Shown: positions 22,499 to 34,366 of the stretch, piece after piece | Layout: each line of letters opens with the position of its first letter | How positions within the stretch are numbered: the first letter of the stretch is position 1 | Source: Astrocystis sublimbata | Taxonomy: Eukaryota; Ascomycota; Sordariomycetes; Xylariales; Xylariaceae | Length of the DNA: 64,000 nt | Direction: 5' to 3' | Assembly: GCA_022453515.1 (NCBI GenBank) | Contig: JAJNNY010000012.1 | Span: 62,001 to 126,000, forward strand | Position numbers and translations under genes: made by a program | The notes under the pieces: model-generated | The model's database searches: none | The model's input: the letters and a program-made list of their open reading frames with translations, nothing else | Told to the model about the DNA's origin: nothing

Positions 22499-22546
22499 AA
22501 GTTGTTTGCAGATACTAGCCAAGTACTAAGTATCTACAAACAACTT
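22499..22546. repeat. 18-bp inverted repeat, 12-nt loop
   Basis: Arms 22499-22516 and 22529-22546 (core AAGTTGTTTG and CAAACAACTT) pair with one mismatch around a 12-base loop. It lies in the middle of the 8-kb gene-free region. A transcript would form a compact hairpin. Transcription is not evident from sequence. Confidence 0.75.
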
Positions 22547-25500
22547 GATGTTGTAATCCACAATACTGCAAGTTGCGAACGTTTTACATCGGCTTGATGA
22601 CATTACTACCGATAGCCAAAAATTACTATTATGTACTATGGAATATATACACGCTCGATGATGATTGCTAAGGATTGTGGGGGGTGATGAGGCAGTGGCA
22701 CCATAATCATGGAATGACTGGATCGTGGATTGATACTCGTAAGCCGATTCAACACGATAGCCGCCTTAGCTTCTTCTTTTTTTTTCATCTCTGCTGTTCC
22801 TGTGACATTTGAGATTAGAGCATGGTTCCTCTATGACAAGCGGACCTCACGAGATGCCATATGCAATATGATCGTGTACTATAAACGCTCCTTGACAGGG
22901 ACATAGCTTCTATTGATCTACCCACTTGGCTGCAAGCCTGTGAGACTGTCCCCGACTGCAATACTCCAAGACTCTTTCTCCTCTCTCTGCGTTGTCTATG
23001 CCAGCTGCAGCACAACTAAGAGCCAATCGCGAGGGTCCAATTGAAGAATTCGATCAAATCGGATTTGGGATTTCTTGTTTTGCTGACCCCTTCGTGTACC
23101 GGCAAGCTACCGAACATCCACCACGGTGCCTTGCATGCCCAGCCGCTTTCAGCGATTGCAAAACCAATATAGATAGTAGACAGATAGTGCCTGACTACGA
23201 GAGGTAGGCAAACTAAGGTAGCGTAGGTAGCTTGTCAAATCCACATCTTAGGATCAAAGTGGCGTAGGTATGGTCCCATCACAGCAACACTGAGAAAGAA
23301 AGAGAGACAAAAAGTGACTCCCTTGTGATGCTAGGGTTGCGTACATGACAGGACGTGCATAATCCCGTCGGCCCATCGCGAGAATGAGCAACATCCAGGA
23401 TAAGGTAAGGTCTTGACAGGAAAAAAAAAATCTGTGCGGCAACGACCTTGGCGGTTTGAGCAGTACATGGATTATGGATATCGCCTATATTTGGAAATAC
23501 TGCGTGCAGGAGCTGCTGCATACTTAGATAGTACCTGGTCAGCGGACACTTAATCACACTATATCGTGAGCTCCGTCGTCTAGTATTACTAGCTCGCCGA
23601 AACAAAACATATGGTGTCGTGAGTGGAGGTGTTGCAAGAGTCTCGAACACTCTGCTTGTTTCTTCGCGCCCCCCAGGGCCATCCACATGGGCACCAACGA
23701 CCCGGCCCTGCGTTGGGCTTCAACAATAAGATTGTGCGAAGCTTTCCAATGTCCGGGCTCCCTGGTCCCAACTATTTCCCCTGTCGATGATAGCTATCAT
23801 TTTATCTAGCCCCTCTGCTCCCGAGTGTGGCTTTGTTAGCTTGATACTCACATCTGAGGCAGTCCCTTAATGAACGAACCACACGCGCTGGTTTGTGGAC
23901 GAATTAGCTAGTCCGGAATAGGTATACCGAGCAACAGATCTTTTTTCCAATCCTCCCTTTATGTTTTTTCGCCTCTCCTGCGGGACTCCTGTGAGACGCT
24001 CCATCTCAGCAAGCCTGTGAAACCGTAGCAACAAGAGCACGTGCCTGTCTCGTTATCTCTGTGGCTGCATTGCATGGATCTGAATTTTCGGATGAGATGG
24101 AAAGTCTTCCCCCATCCACCATCAAAGTCACCAGGCTACTCCCACATCACGATTCACGAGGGAACCCTCCGAGCGCGAAATGCTTCCTATTGCTGTGGGC
24201 CCCAGAAGCAAGAGAGACGTGCGAGGCAGAAGACGGGAGAGAGGGAAGATCCATGATCCCAGCTGACCAACGCGGGCGAATGCCGTCATTGGCATAAAAT
24301 CAATTATGTACGGTATTAAATTGAACATATATCATGATGTTTTACCTACCTACCTCCCGAGTCCGTTCGTAAGGCCCGCCCCATAAGTCCCTGCAATTGC
24401 TCAATGCCAACTTCCAGTTATCGTGCCCCGAAACGGGTCCAGGGCGATGACGTAGGATGGAGTGTCTCTGCTCCGATATGGACACCGGAAGATATGCTTG
24501 CCTGCGTCTGTGAGCGCAGCGGATGGGCCCATCCGCGCACTCGTCACTTTTGGAACACCACATGGCTCCTCCCACTTTGATTGTATTAAGGAGTCAAATA
24601 TTATTGTCGATCAAAGCGTCGTGGCTGACGAGATTGCCAGGACGGGAGGATGAATCCACACTCTGCCTTTTGACGCATTGCCATTCCATACTATTGAGTT
24701 GCTAGAGACGGGGCCGAAACCGACTTTTTGGCGCCCAACGCAACGACGCATCTGACGATGCTCCCGGCATCGCTGCGCTCAACACCCGTTCCGTAAAATC
24801 TTGCATTCCACACAAGAGGCGGTGAATCGTCAAGTCCGATTCGCGATGCAAGTAAAACGCCACGGAGACATGGAGGCAGAGATAGATATATGCGGGTCGA
24901 ATATAGGTTGATAGTACTGCAACGGCAGCTGACACTATTGCTTGCAGGAAGTGATTTGGAAGTGATCTCCCACGACTCACGATAATAACTCGCCTGGAGG
25001 CAGGGACGAGACCGATCGATCCAAATTCTTAATAAGCACTACCCACTGCGGCGTACGTGTCACGACTTGCAGAGTTTTAGATCTATGTAAGCATCAAGCG
25101 CACGAACGATTTGGCTCGAACGATCGATGCCGCGCATGCAATGGCTGTGTTGCATACTCGTAGTTTTGACTAAGTTGTGCGTCCACGCCCACGCGTGCAA
25201 GTTCACTTTGGCATTTGACCAATGACATTCCGCCACTCACAGACCACATTTGTTATCTTCCTCTTTGGTGAACATCGCATGCTGCCATTGGATTACAACT
25301 GTTTACTTACATCATCCGTGCTGAAGCCGCGCGCCTGACGCGCTACGACTCTACCGTTGTTCCAAATGCTGGCAATGTGTAACCCTAGAAGCCATTCCAT
25401 TACATCCCACGCAAGAGCAACTTGTTCAATTATTCCTCGTCATAACATTCTCTGCTTGATTGGTCCCTCGGGGTTGCTTTCGCTTCCCGATCTAAGTAGA

Positions 25501-26768
25501 TCCTGCCAGCTTGGTATTGTAACTGGTAGCCATCGGTGTAGATCGAGCGTCGGCAGTGCACAAAACGCACACTTGCATACAGATATCCCAGAAGGAGTCA
25601 ATCCCTTTTTGCGAACAATTCAGGTTCACCCAATGGCATGCAATTGCAGGTCATCAAATACGTGAAACATCCAATAACACGTTCGAGTTATTTTCCAAGC
25701 TGAATATCCATCCTAATTGTGACCTTTGTTTTCAGCGGACAACCTTCACACACAAATTACCAGCAAAAGATTTTGATTTTCGCGTTTTGTTGGTTGGAGA
25801 CCTACACGTCTTTACGTATCTAATTCCAAACTTCCGACTGTCCGCATCGAATATTTGGAGAACCTGGACCGGCGGTTTGGGGTAATAGCACCGGGCAACA
25901 TGCGGAGGGGGCGCGGGGTAGCTCGGCCTCCAACTCGGTCGGAACCGGACGACTATCGTTGCCGAAAAGAGTCAAGATCACCTTTGATCCGACTTGGTCG
26001 TGCTACGCGAGCTAGGAAAGGGAATCAATCAACCTGGGGGCGACCTCATCCACGGTCTGGCTTGCAGTGATGCAACGAACTGACGATGATGACCTGATGC
26101 GGTGTAAGTCACCCGCCCGTTCAGGGAAGAATCGAGTCACAGCATATTGATCTGCTGTTGTTCTACAATCGGGAACTCCCAATGATTTCAGCCGAGAGCT
26201 ATATGCTTCGGTATTCGGGCATGTGCATTGAGCCAAGATAGCGTCTTAGGTCTTGTCATTGATTTTGCCAAAAGGCCAAGCAAGCCAGTTCTGTTGAACT
26301 TTTTCGACGATATACTGCGGTAAACAGTTTAAAATGATTTTAGACCTATCACAATCACGTTTAATATGCCGAACCCCCCAATGCAAGCGATGTAAGGATG
26401 CAAGAAGATGAAAGCCCTTGGGAGTTTTCCCCCGTAGCAGTATGCAAGCTCAACAAGTAATCGGTATGTATGCTAGGGAAATCCCCGGTCATTACGGCAA
26501 ATATTGAGATGTCCACGATAAATAAATTGCTTTTCACATCACGTTGAATGCCCGGTTTGTATAATCTAATCAATGAAAACATCTATAAATGGTCACTATT
26601 TTTATAAATCAGATGCTCCTGTAGACAGATCTGAAGCCGAGGAGTCTAAGTCGATACGAATGAATCATCTTAGACTTCTGAGGGTGTGGCAGTGATGGAA
26701 GTGGTTGTTGAGTCGGCATTTTCATCTGGTGTGCGTGGCCGATTTGATAAGGCTAGAGTCGTATTACG

Positions 26769-26805
26769 AGGGTAGAATCAATACGAGTCGTATTGATTCT
26801 ACCCT
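26769..26805. repeat. Perfect 37-bp palindrome with a 1-nt centre
   Basis: Arms 26769-26786 and 26788-26805 are exact reverse complements of 18 bases around a single G (AGGGTAGAATC ... GATTCTACCCT). GAGTCGTATT also occurs just upstream as a direct repeat of the centre. Such near-spacerless palindromes are rare in unconstrained DNA. Confidence 0.9.
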
Positions 26806-27861
26806 TCCTGCGGAACGGGATGAATCACGCCCTAGACGGCCGGCCATGTGAGGTAGTTTTGGTAGTGTTTTGTATGTTGGGCCAACCGTATTGCGCGTCG
26901 TCTTTCACTCCTGTGAATAATTGTGTATACATCACCGATTCTAATGTGTATATATAATTGTGTGCAAGGAAGGGCAAGCGTCTCGGTCCCGACGTATTGA
27001 TAAGGATAAAACATTATATAAACCATATTAGACTTCAAGGCACAAAGCTATTCTTTTACGGTTGTGATTCAGCGCAGTGCTGCTGGGAAGATCTCGATCA
27101 CAAGATTAATTATATCGATGATCTATTAAGGAAAATAGCTCAGTGTTTTATGAGCGAGTCCATATGTAAACCACCGTCCAACGTCCCGGCGCCTCCCCTA
27201 AGCTAGCCAAAACTACTTTTGCCCGTTCATGCTCCAGTTACAGGCAGGCGAAGCGTGACGACGGGTCTGTTTTCTAACTGCAAGTGATTTACCATTAAGT
27301 TCAAGTTCTGAAAAGTAATTTTCTGAAGTAGTTTTCCTAGGCATTCACAACGCACGAACTTGCTAAAAACAGCTTAGCACATATCACGCACTCGAATGTT
27401 TTCACGGTGCCTTTCGCCAAACCGTCTCGGTTGTGAGCAGTACAAGGTATTGTTTCCTTGCTCCTACCGTCGCAGCTGAGAGCAGATAATGCTAGTCTCT
27501 TCTGAAGTTGTTACTCAATTCAATGACTAACTGTCTCAGCGGGATATCATAGTCGCACATTCTTCATTCAAATAAATAGAGGTAGACTCTTGACACTGGA
27601 CTTCAAGGTGGTTAGATTCGCATATTAATCTGATGGCAATGAAGCTGGATGCAACAAATGACGTCTTTGGTTCAAAGCACTTGAGATAGTCTATATCTAC
27701 TATGAAGGGCGCACTGGGTAGTTATTAAACATTGTATTATTTCTGTGTTCCTGTGCTACAGATTTCTATATGCATTACCATATCACCGGGATATGGAACA
27801 GATGAATGCTTACAATATGTGTACACTTGTATGGGCCTTCTTCGTTGAGCCTTTTCCGGCT

Positions 27862-29498
27862 TCAAGCGTCCAGGACCGATCCCAGGATGTTTCCCAGTAC
27901 ACCACGAACCCTACTCCGGTTTTCACGCACACAGGTGAACACGATAGCGGTACTGAAAGCGAAGAGAAATGTCTCCCTCCATTGCTTGCCCAGAGGATAA
28001 CGTCGCGGAAGGAGACTAGCGAGTGCTCGAGGCGCAACAGAGAGGGCCATGTCTTTCCGCCGTGAGGCAGCCTCGAAGAATATGCTCCATCCGCATAGGA
28101 AGCAGCCGGAGCCCACACAAACACCCGAATCAATGATTTGACGAGATGCCGTGTCTTTTCCGAGAAGACGGGGTCCGAGCCGCGTCCGCGCAAGACACAC
28201 GCCGTAGTAGAACAAGACTATGAACATGGCGAGGAACGAAGAAGATCGCGCGGCGGACGTGAGAGCCTTGCGGAAGCCGCGAGGGTCCTTCTTGTGGGCG
28301 AGGATGTTCAGAGGCAGGTATGTCATCATGGACCACCTGAACGACCGGAAGAAGCGGGACACCGCATGGTATTCGCACGAAGGGCCACAGCCCATGTGTA
28401 CCATCTCACAAGGAAACGGCACCGTAGTTGCAGGATCACCCCATTTGAGTGGCCATTGGTAATCAGAGCACATGGATTGCAATAGGGGCCCCTGACCCGT
28501 CTCTTCGCCGTAGCGAAGTTCCCCCTTATGACAGCGCCGTAGCGCCTCGATCAGTCGCGAGTCTACGGCTGCTGCTGAGCTGATCCATTTGTTGTACGAG
28601 GCAGGCAAAGCGCATGGGTCATAGAACCACGCCCACATGATGAACGCGCACGAGGTAGCGAAGATGGTTGGGTCGGCCATCCTCGTTATGAATGAGTCGG
28701 GCTGTGCAAATTAGTAAAGTTCGAAAGTTCATCTCACAATGTATCGATAACACTCACCCATGACCATTTGCCGGCAGCAACCCGGCGCTGCCGTCTCTGA
28801 GCCCATAGTTCACCGACGACGACGTCGACGGCTCTCGTGGCGGCAAATAGTGTTAGATCGAGGGTCCGCCCAGCGTACCGAACAGTTGCTTGCTTATCGC
28901 CGTCCACTTCTTTAGTTTCGGCGAATGCGTCTGTTTTCTTGGACTGGAGGAGTCGCAGACTCAGCCAGCCAGCAATGAAAGATGAAATCCATATTGAAAG
29001 TCTTGTGCCAGGTTAGACATGGTCATGTTTGAACGATAATGACTAGACTCTTTATGTGTTTGGGGAATGACATCGTCTTACCTCCGCCTAATCACATTTG
29101 AAAGTTGGGGTCTCCAGCGACATATTAGCCTTCTGAGAAGTACCTATCTTCTCCATCAGCATTCAAGACTCGGGCATGTTATTCAGGAACAAAAGCAGCC
29201 TCACATCGAGAAGGGTTGCACAGCCAATCAATGCAGCGCAAAATGTTGGGAATCTTTGAGGGTCTAGTCCGCCACAGAGTATGCGACGCAGGGATGCGAC
29301 AAAGTTGAGCTGATCCCTGCCTCTCGTCCTCGTCCACCTCGCCCCATACTGCAGGACCAACGTCAGGAGCCTTGGCGCGACAGCCGACGCATAACCCAGG
29401 GCATAGGCCCGAAGTACCGGCCGTAGAATTGGGGGAATGACCTCGTCTAGTTTTGCTTGGGCGCGCGGCCTCCGATGGAGCGAGATTGGCGCGGTCAT
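27862..29498 (-). CDS. TMEM135-like polytopic membrane protein
   Basis: Four exons: 29498-29205, 29143-29082, 29001-28758 and 28701-27862, giving 479 residues. Introns are 61, 80 and 56 nt with donors GTGAGG, GTAAGA and GTGAGT. Exon 2 restores the expected LLRRL...NVIRRRL stretch between exons 1 and 3. Recognisable parts are RFPTFCAALIG, YAGRTLDLTLFAATRA with VVVGELW, SWPDSFITRMADPTIF, the Cys-containing MVHMGCGPSCEYHAV and YLPLNILAHKKDPRGF. These match the fungal relatives of TMEM135, a multispanning protein of peroxisomes and mitochondria linked to lipid and mitochondrial homeostasis in animals. Several hydrophobic helices are visible in exons 1, 3 and 4. The start is the first ATG of the exon 1 frame (29498); codons further upstream are non-ATG. 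Confidence 0.88.
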
Positions 29499-32230
29499 AT
29501 CACACGCAAACACCCGCAGCCGGCCGTGCTATCGGCGGCAATAGTGGCAGCGCGTTTGCGTCTCTCTAGCCAACTCGCCGACTAGGGAGGACGCGTCTTG
29601 GCTGTTGATAAGGGGCAGGCGAACATACGCCAGGAGAAGATGGTTGGCGCGAGTGCGAGGAGCACGTTCGAGCTCAATATGTGAGGTTACGTCAAATGCA
29701 ACTCGGGCAAATAGCTCGCGAGTGCCTTGTCAATTAGGTAGGACGACAACCTTAGATGCCCGTTACCGAGGTAGGTGTTGTCGCCTGACCTAGCAGGTAA
29801 TTTTCGGTGGATATTTGTCGCTGCGACTGTAGGATATGTTTAGCCTTCGTTGTGCGTTAGCTACAAAGGGCGATGTCAGGGGCCAATATAGGCCAAGGCA
29901 ATATGGTACATCACCTGGGCAGGTACCTAGACACAATCCCTTTGTAGGCACCTACGCAAGTTTCAATGTTTGATTGGCGAGGTGCTCAAATAGTGTCGAC
30001 CTCAGTTAAGTGCTGCCTCTGTAGCAAAACAATAATTCGATTCAATAGGTAGTTTTAGTACATGGCGACTTGTATAATGCAAACTGTACACCAGGTGCAG
30101 GTTTTTCTAGAATATTGTAACCAAAGAGGCTTGGTACGACGAGCTTGAGGTACAATGTGGCATGTGACTGACTGTGTGTCAATACGTCAGAGCTACAACA
30201 ATGGGATGCTGCCCACGAGGGCAACAAGGTGAATGGACAGATCCCCCACGTGATGGAGTCTTCAAAAAGCGCCATTGAAACTGACTGGGTCTTCTATTGG
30301 TTTGTGTCTCCATTTTGTTTTGTGTGTTGTGCAGAACAGCATGTCCATGATATGCCGAGGCTCGTAGGCTCGACAAATACACCCGCCCAGTAATTCTTCC
30401 AGGGTAAGTTACCTAAGATTAGGGTTTTTACAAAATGGTATATAAACGACTTCGGGACCTACTCCCCATGGGGCATATCGAAGCGAACCGCAAGAATCGA
30501 AAGGCCGAAATTGTACCGAGCAATAGCTATAACTACAGCAGTATTTTAACTTACTTAGTAGATATGAGATTCGCCTGTGGCAGCTTCAGCTTGGACCAGA
30601 TGTTCCCGTCGAATGCTGGCCGACATCTGTACCAATCGTAAGCGAAAAGAAGCAATAGCCAACAAATCGATCGCCATCCAGTGGTGCAACATGCACAACC
30701 GTTGAACACACGTGCAGCATCCATGGCGCAATACCGGATGCCTTGGTTATCCGTCTTTCCAATGGATATAATTAGCATCATGCCAAGGGTGCCCAAATCG
30801 CGGTAGCCGCTGTTCGGGCCAAACAAAGGCTTACCTATTCTTGATCTTCGTTCGCAGAGGCCTACTGGATGGATGCAACCTCGAATGTTACTTAGCTACA
30901 CATACACAGGCTTGAGGTGCAAAGCATACTCGTAGATACATGTGCAGTACCAACATTGAAAGTGATGTGCATGGGAGGATGCTCGGATGGTGCTGTTTCT
31001 GTTCCGCCTTGATCCGCCTTGCCTCGCGCAGGAGCTCAGGCCCGTCAGGTCAACGTCGTGCTGCCCAAAATGGAAACTGGTATTATACAACGTTGTATGA
31101 GTCCACCTGGGCGCTGGGGGTGATGAAAAGCATGAGTGATTTCCAGTTTGTGTTGTTGGACCCTCTGCATGTAGTAGATTTGTCCCATGTCCTGAGCGTA
31201 TGGTCATCTCTCTGTGAGGTAAGTAAGACGAATTCGAGAAGAGGCACTCAAGACGGCCTCTCAAGAGTCAGGACGAGACTCGGCGTAGGCGCGTGGTAAT
31301 TATCTTCAATGTTCTTAGGTAAGTACCCAGATACCTCCAAGTCCTCCATTAGGTAGGGGGTTGATAATGTACAGAGTACCTGTGTTGCACTGTTGGGATG
31401 CCCCAATGCATTCCCCACCCCGAGGGCCACTCCACTACGCCAGGAAAAATGGGTCGGTCAATTGGGTCGGTCAACTAATGAGGCACCATGAAAAGCTGCA
31501 GGTGGTCATTCTCACTACTAACTTCTAGCTTTCAAGTGCAGGTGGCTACTACTCTCAGTCACTGTCCGTCAATTCTGCTCCCGGTCTTGTCCTGAGCCTC
31601 AGTTGAGCACTGGTGTGTTTAGGAAGGTTTTTGGTTCCTGTCACTCACGCGTTCCTCTCCATCTTTTACTTATCAGCATCCCCCGTCCTAATATTTATTT
31701 CCCCACCACAAACGAACAAACCCCGTCCAATATTCTTCCCCCGCGGCGACGACAATAGCGACAACAACGACAACAACGGACTCCATCACACGACGCATAC
31801 GACACCACCCCCATACGCGGTACGCGGTGCGCAGGTCTTACACGACCTGCTCGCTGCCACGCGCTCGCACACAATACCTACCTAAGCTGCTGCGAAAGCA
31901 AACAAGGAAAGAAGGCTCGAGTTCAAACCAGCACCAGCCGAGTCGCGCTCTGCCACCCGCGTCTTTGGGCTCTGCCGTGTGCAGTCTGCAGTCACATTCC
32001 GGAATTCCCCATTGTTATGACTCCGAAAAGACAGCTTATCTCATACCGTCAGCCTCGGTAGCACCTGCTTGGCCCATACATTCGACTGCGAAGCGTCGCT
32101 GCGGTGGCAGGCAGCGGCACGGGCAGTAGCCAGATACCCAGGGGGCCGTCGTCGTCGAGTGGCATCCTCACAGGCGAAGTACTCAATGTCCGTTGCGTGT
32201 GTGCGGCAACGGAACCCAACCCAACCTGAG
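29499..32230. other. Intergenic between divergent TMEM135-like and bHLH genes
   Basis: 2.7 kb with no supportable gene. GGGTCGGTCAA is tandemly repeated at about 31450-31475. GCTGCAGGTGG (about 31495) and GTGCAGGTGG (about 31537) recall the hairpin word at 14435. From about 31620 the sequence is C/A-rich with ACGACAACAACG repeats, typical of a fungal 5' leader. Promoters of both flanking genes should lie here. Confidence 0.5.
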
Positions 32231-33849
32231 ATGAGCTCTAATCGGGAGGGCGGCCTCCCTTATGGCCTTGGCCCTTTTGGCTGTAAGTTTCCATGGTGCG
32301 GCCGTGCCGACTCGCTTTTGTCTTGTCGCATATCTGTTCGATGGACCTGAGGCTGATTGGTGCCGTACAAGATAACTTCCTCGACGACACTTCCTACCGA
32401 GATCGACCGGAACCCGATAATAACCCCATCCTAAACCCAAACACTTCCTACCGAGATCGACCGGAACCTGATAATAACCCCATCTTAAACCCAAACGAGA
32501 ACCAAGAGCTATCAGGCTTCTTAAGCCACGTCGGAATTGTGGGAGACGATCCATGGTTGTTTGGCGAAGGATTCGACTTCAGTGGCCAATTCGGTGCTTT
32601 TGTTCCGCCTGAATTGCTCGGTCACGGAACCTCGCTGGGACCACAGCCTGACATGAATCCAACGGCGATGACGGGATTTCCTTCCCGAGACTTTTCTGGG
32701 GACTTTGGGAGCTTTGTTCCCCTTGAACGGCCGCACGATGTGATGCTGCGGTCGCCTCAGATAGCTCTGCCTTCGGCTCCGCATCCGCATTTGAGCGATG
32801 CGCAAACATCACATCAACAGACTCGGCCTCAATCTCAGCCAGCGCTACGCCACTATCGTCAGCAACCACCACAGAGATTCCCTCCGCATCAAGCAAGTCC
32901 CCATATGCCGATCGATCCAGACGATCATGCAAACGCCGCTGCACTCCTAGAACTCGGTCAACACAACATACACTCGGATCATTCGAACAGATTCGCCCAT
33001 TCCCATGCACCACACCACCCCCATGTAAACAGATACAATGGCTCCCGCTCCCCGTCCAACGTTCAATCGCCAGTCTTCGCACAAAGCCTTGTCAGACCTG
33101 TGCCACTCGAGAGAGCCGCTGACCCTGACGCGCTATTTGTGAACCTGATTACTGGACCGCAAGGTTCGACGGCTCTGCGTCCGGCAAGACCACCAGTACC
33201 AGAAATTCAATTCGGATCTGATCCCACTTTCGATAAATCCCAGCGGTTTGTGCCAGCAAAGAACGAGTCCGTAGAAGAAATCGAGAGACGGTGTGTAAAC
33301 ACAGTACACCAAGCCCTAGAACATAACATCAGTACTCCGAATACGCAGCCGTCAAGTCCGGCGCAGAGCGGGAAAGCGAACATAAGCAGAGACCCTGTAA
33401 GCGTAACTGAAGATTTTCATGCAGAGGAGAATGCTGCGGCGTCTTTCAAGAAGCGCCAGTGGACTGGGACGAAGATAGACCAGGATCATGTTGATCCTAT
33501 AGCACAGCTGCCCCCGAAACCTATCGTGAAGAAGCGTAAACCCAAAGCCGATCTCAACGCATCCCCTGACGACGTTTCAACGACAGCGGGGACACCTGGG
33601 AAACGACGAAAGTCTGCAGCCAGCCAGCCTAAACCGCCACGGGAGAATTTGACCGACGAGCAGAAGAGGGAGAACCACATACAAAGCGAGAAGAAAAGAC
33701 GCGGAGCCATTAAAGACGGCTACGATGACCTCCATTTCATCGTTCCGGATTTGCTGGCCGGCGGCTATAGCAAAAGCGGGAAGATAAACGCAACTATAGA
33801 CTGGGTTGACCAGCTCATAGAAGGCAATCAAAGGCTGGTTTCACAATGA
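32231..33849 (+). CDS. Basic helix-loop-helix transcription factor
   Basis: Exon 1 is 32231-32282 (MSSNREGGLPYGLGPFG). The 89-nt intron, 32283-32371, has GTAAGT, a GGCTGATTGG branch and ACAAG. Exon 2 is 32372-33849, giving 509 residues. Starting instead inside the intron at 32293 would give an extended 518-residue frame, which I consider an artefact. The bHLH domain occupies about residues 447-509 at the very C-terminus. Its basic region HIQSEKKRR shows the His-Glu-Arg spacing of E-box binders, then a loop with PDLLAGGYSKSG and helix 2 ending QRLVSQ. Residues 23-58 are a tandem 18-residue duplication. DFSGQFGAFVP and DFSGDFGSFVP form a second, diverged internal repeat. The rest is Pro/Gln/His-rich. 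Target genes are unknown. Confidence 0.85.
32389..32496 (+). repeat. 54-bp in-frame tandem duplication in the bHLH gene
   Basis: Units 32389-32442 and 32443-32496 differ at two positions, both C in unit 1 and T in unit 2 and both silent. The protein repeat unit starts TSYRDRPEP. The near-identity indicates a recent duplication. Confidence 0.95.
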
Positions 33850-34188
33850 AGGTATCCTTCGTTGCATGTTGCATGTTGCATATTATTGGTACAGTTAGTT
33901 ACCCACAAACACCTGCATTTTTTGTTTATTGGATGAAATCAGAGATAAGGGATAGGGAGAATATGCGAGGAGTACGGCGTTTGTTAATTCTGTCGAGAGC
34001 AAACGAATTGATGAACGGAGCAGAAAACAATGGCCACCTTTTACGAATGGTGGCCAGTGACTTCTCTCGATTTTTTACGGACACGATGATGGTTTGGGCT
34101 ACCCACAATTAGTACCCTCACGGGGTAGACTCAACTTTGTTCCCTGCGCTCAATGGGACACGTACGATTTTACGAAATATATGGCTTC

Positions 34189-34217
34189 GCAGTATACCTA
34201 GGTAATAGGTATACTGC
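34189..34217. terminator. 12-bp hairpin between convergent genes
   Basis: GCAGTATACCTA and its exact complement flank a 5-nt loop. It lies 340 bp after the bHLH stop and 150 bp before the Pol iota stop, so it may fall in both 3' UTRs. A role in 3'-end formation or in separating convergent transcripts is inference. Confidence 0.4.
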
Positions 34218-34366
34218 AGCTAACTAATTAGTACTTACATATAAACAACAAAACAACATTCGCTTGATTCAACCGCCCGATGCTTATCCTCTGACGTATC
34301 CAATGGGCTCACCTTGCGAAACTATGAATCTAAAGAGCACAAGCGGATGCCACTTAGTACATCATC

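Larger units (their letters stand above)
19929..27861. other. 8-kb region without a supportable gene
   Basis: The longest open frames (up to 155 codons) lack splice-linked partners, domains or coding-like composition. The part next to 19928 should hold the Prm10-like promoter. Two strong inverted repeats occur (listed separately). A frame at 26958-27206 encodes a moderately charged peptide (KINYIDDLLRKI) but begins at TTG and has no extension. The region could hold non-coding RNA genes or very degraded mobile DNA. Confidence 0.5.

Noticed and set aside
27135..27200. ATAGCTCAGTG with a small GCTC/GAGC stem, tRNA-like D arm
   Set aside because: There is no B box or T arm downstream, so it is a chance resemblance.
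32293..32371. N-terminal extension of the bHLH protein (MVRPCRLAF...)
   Set aside because: The stretch is an intron with GTAAGT, GCTGAT and ACAAG; the spliced form uses the better start at 32231.
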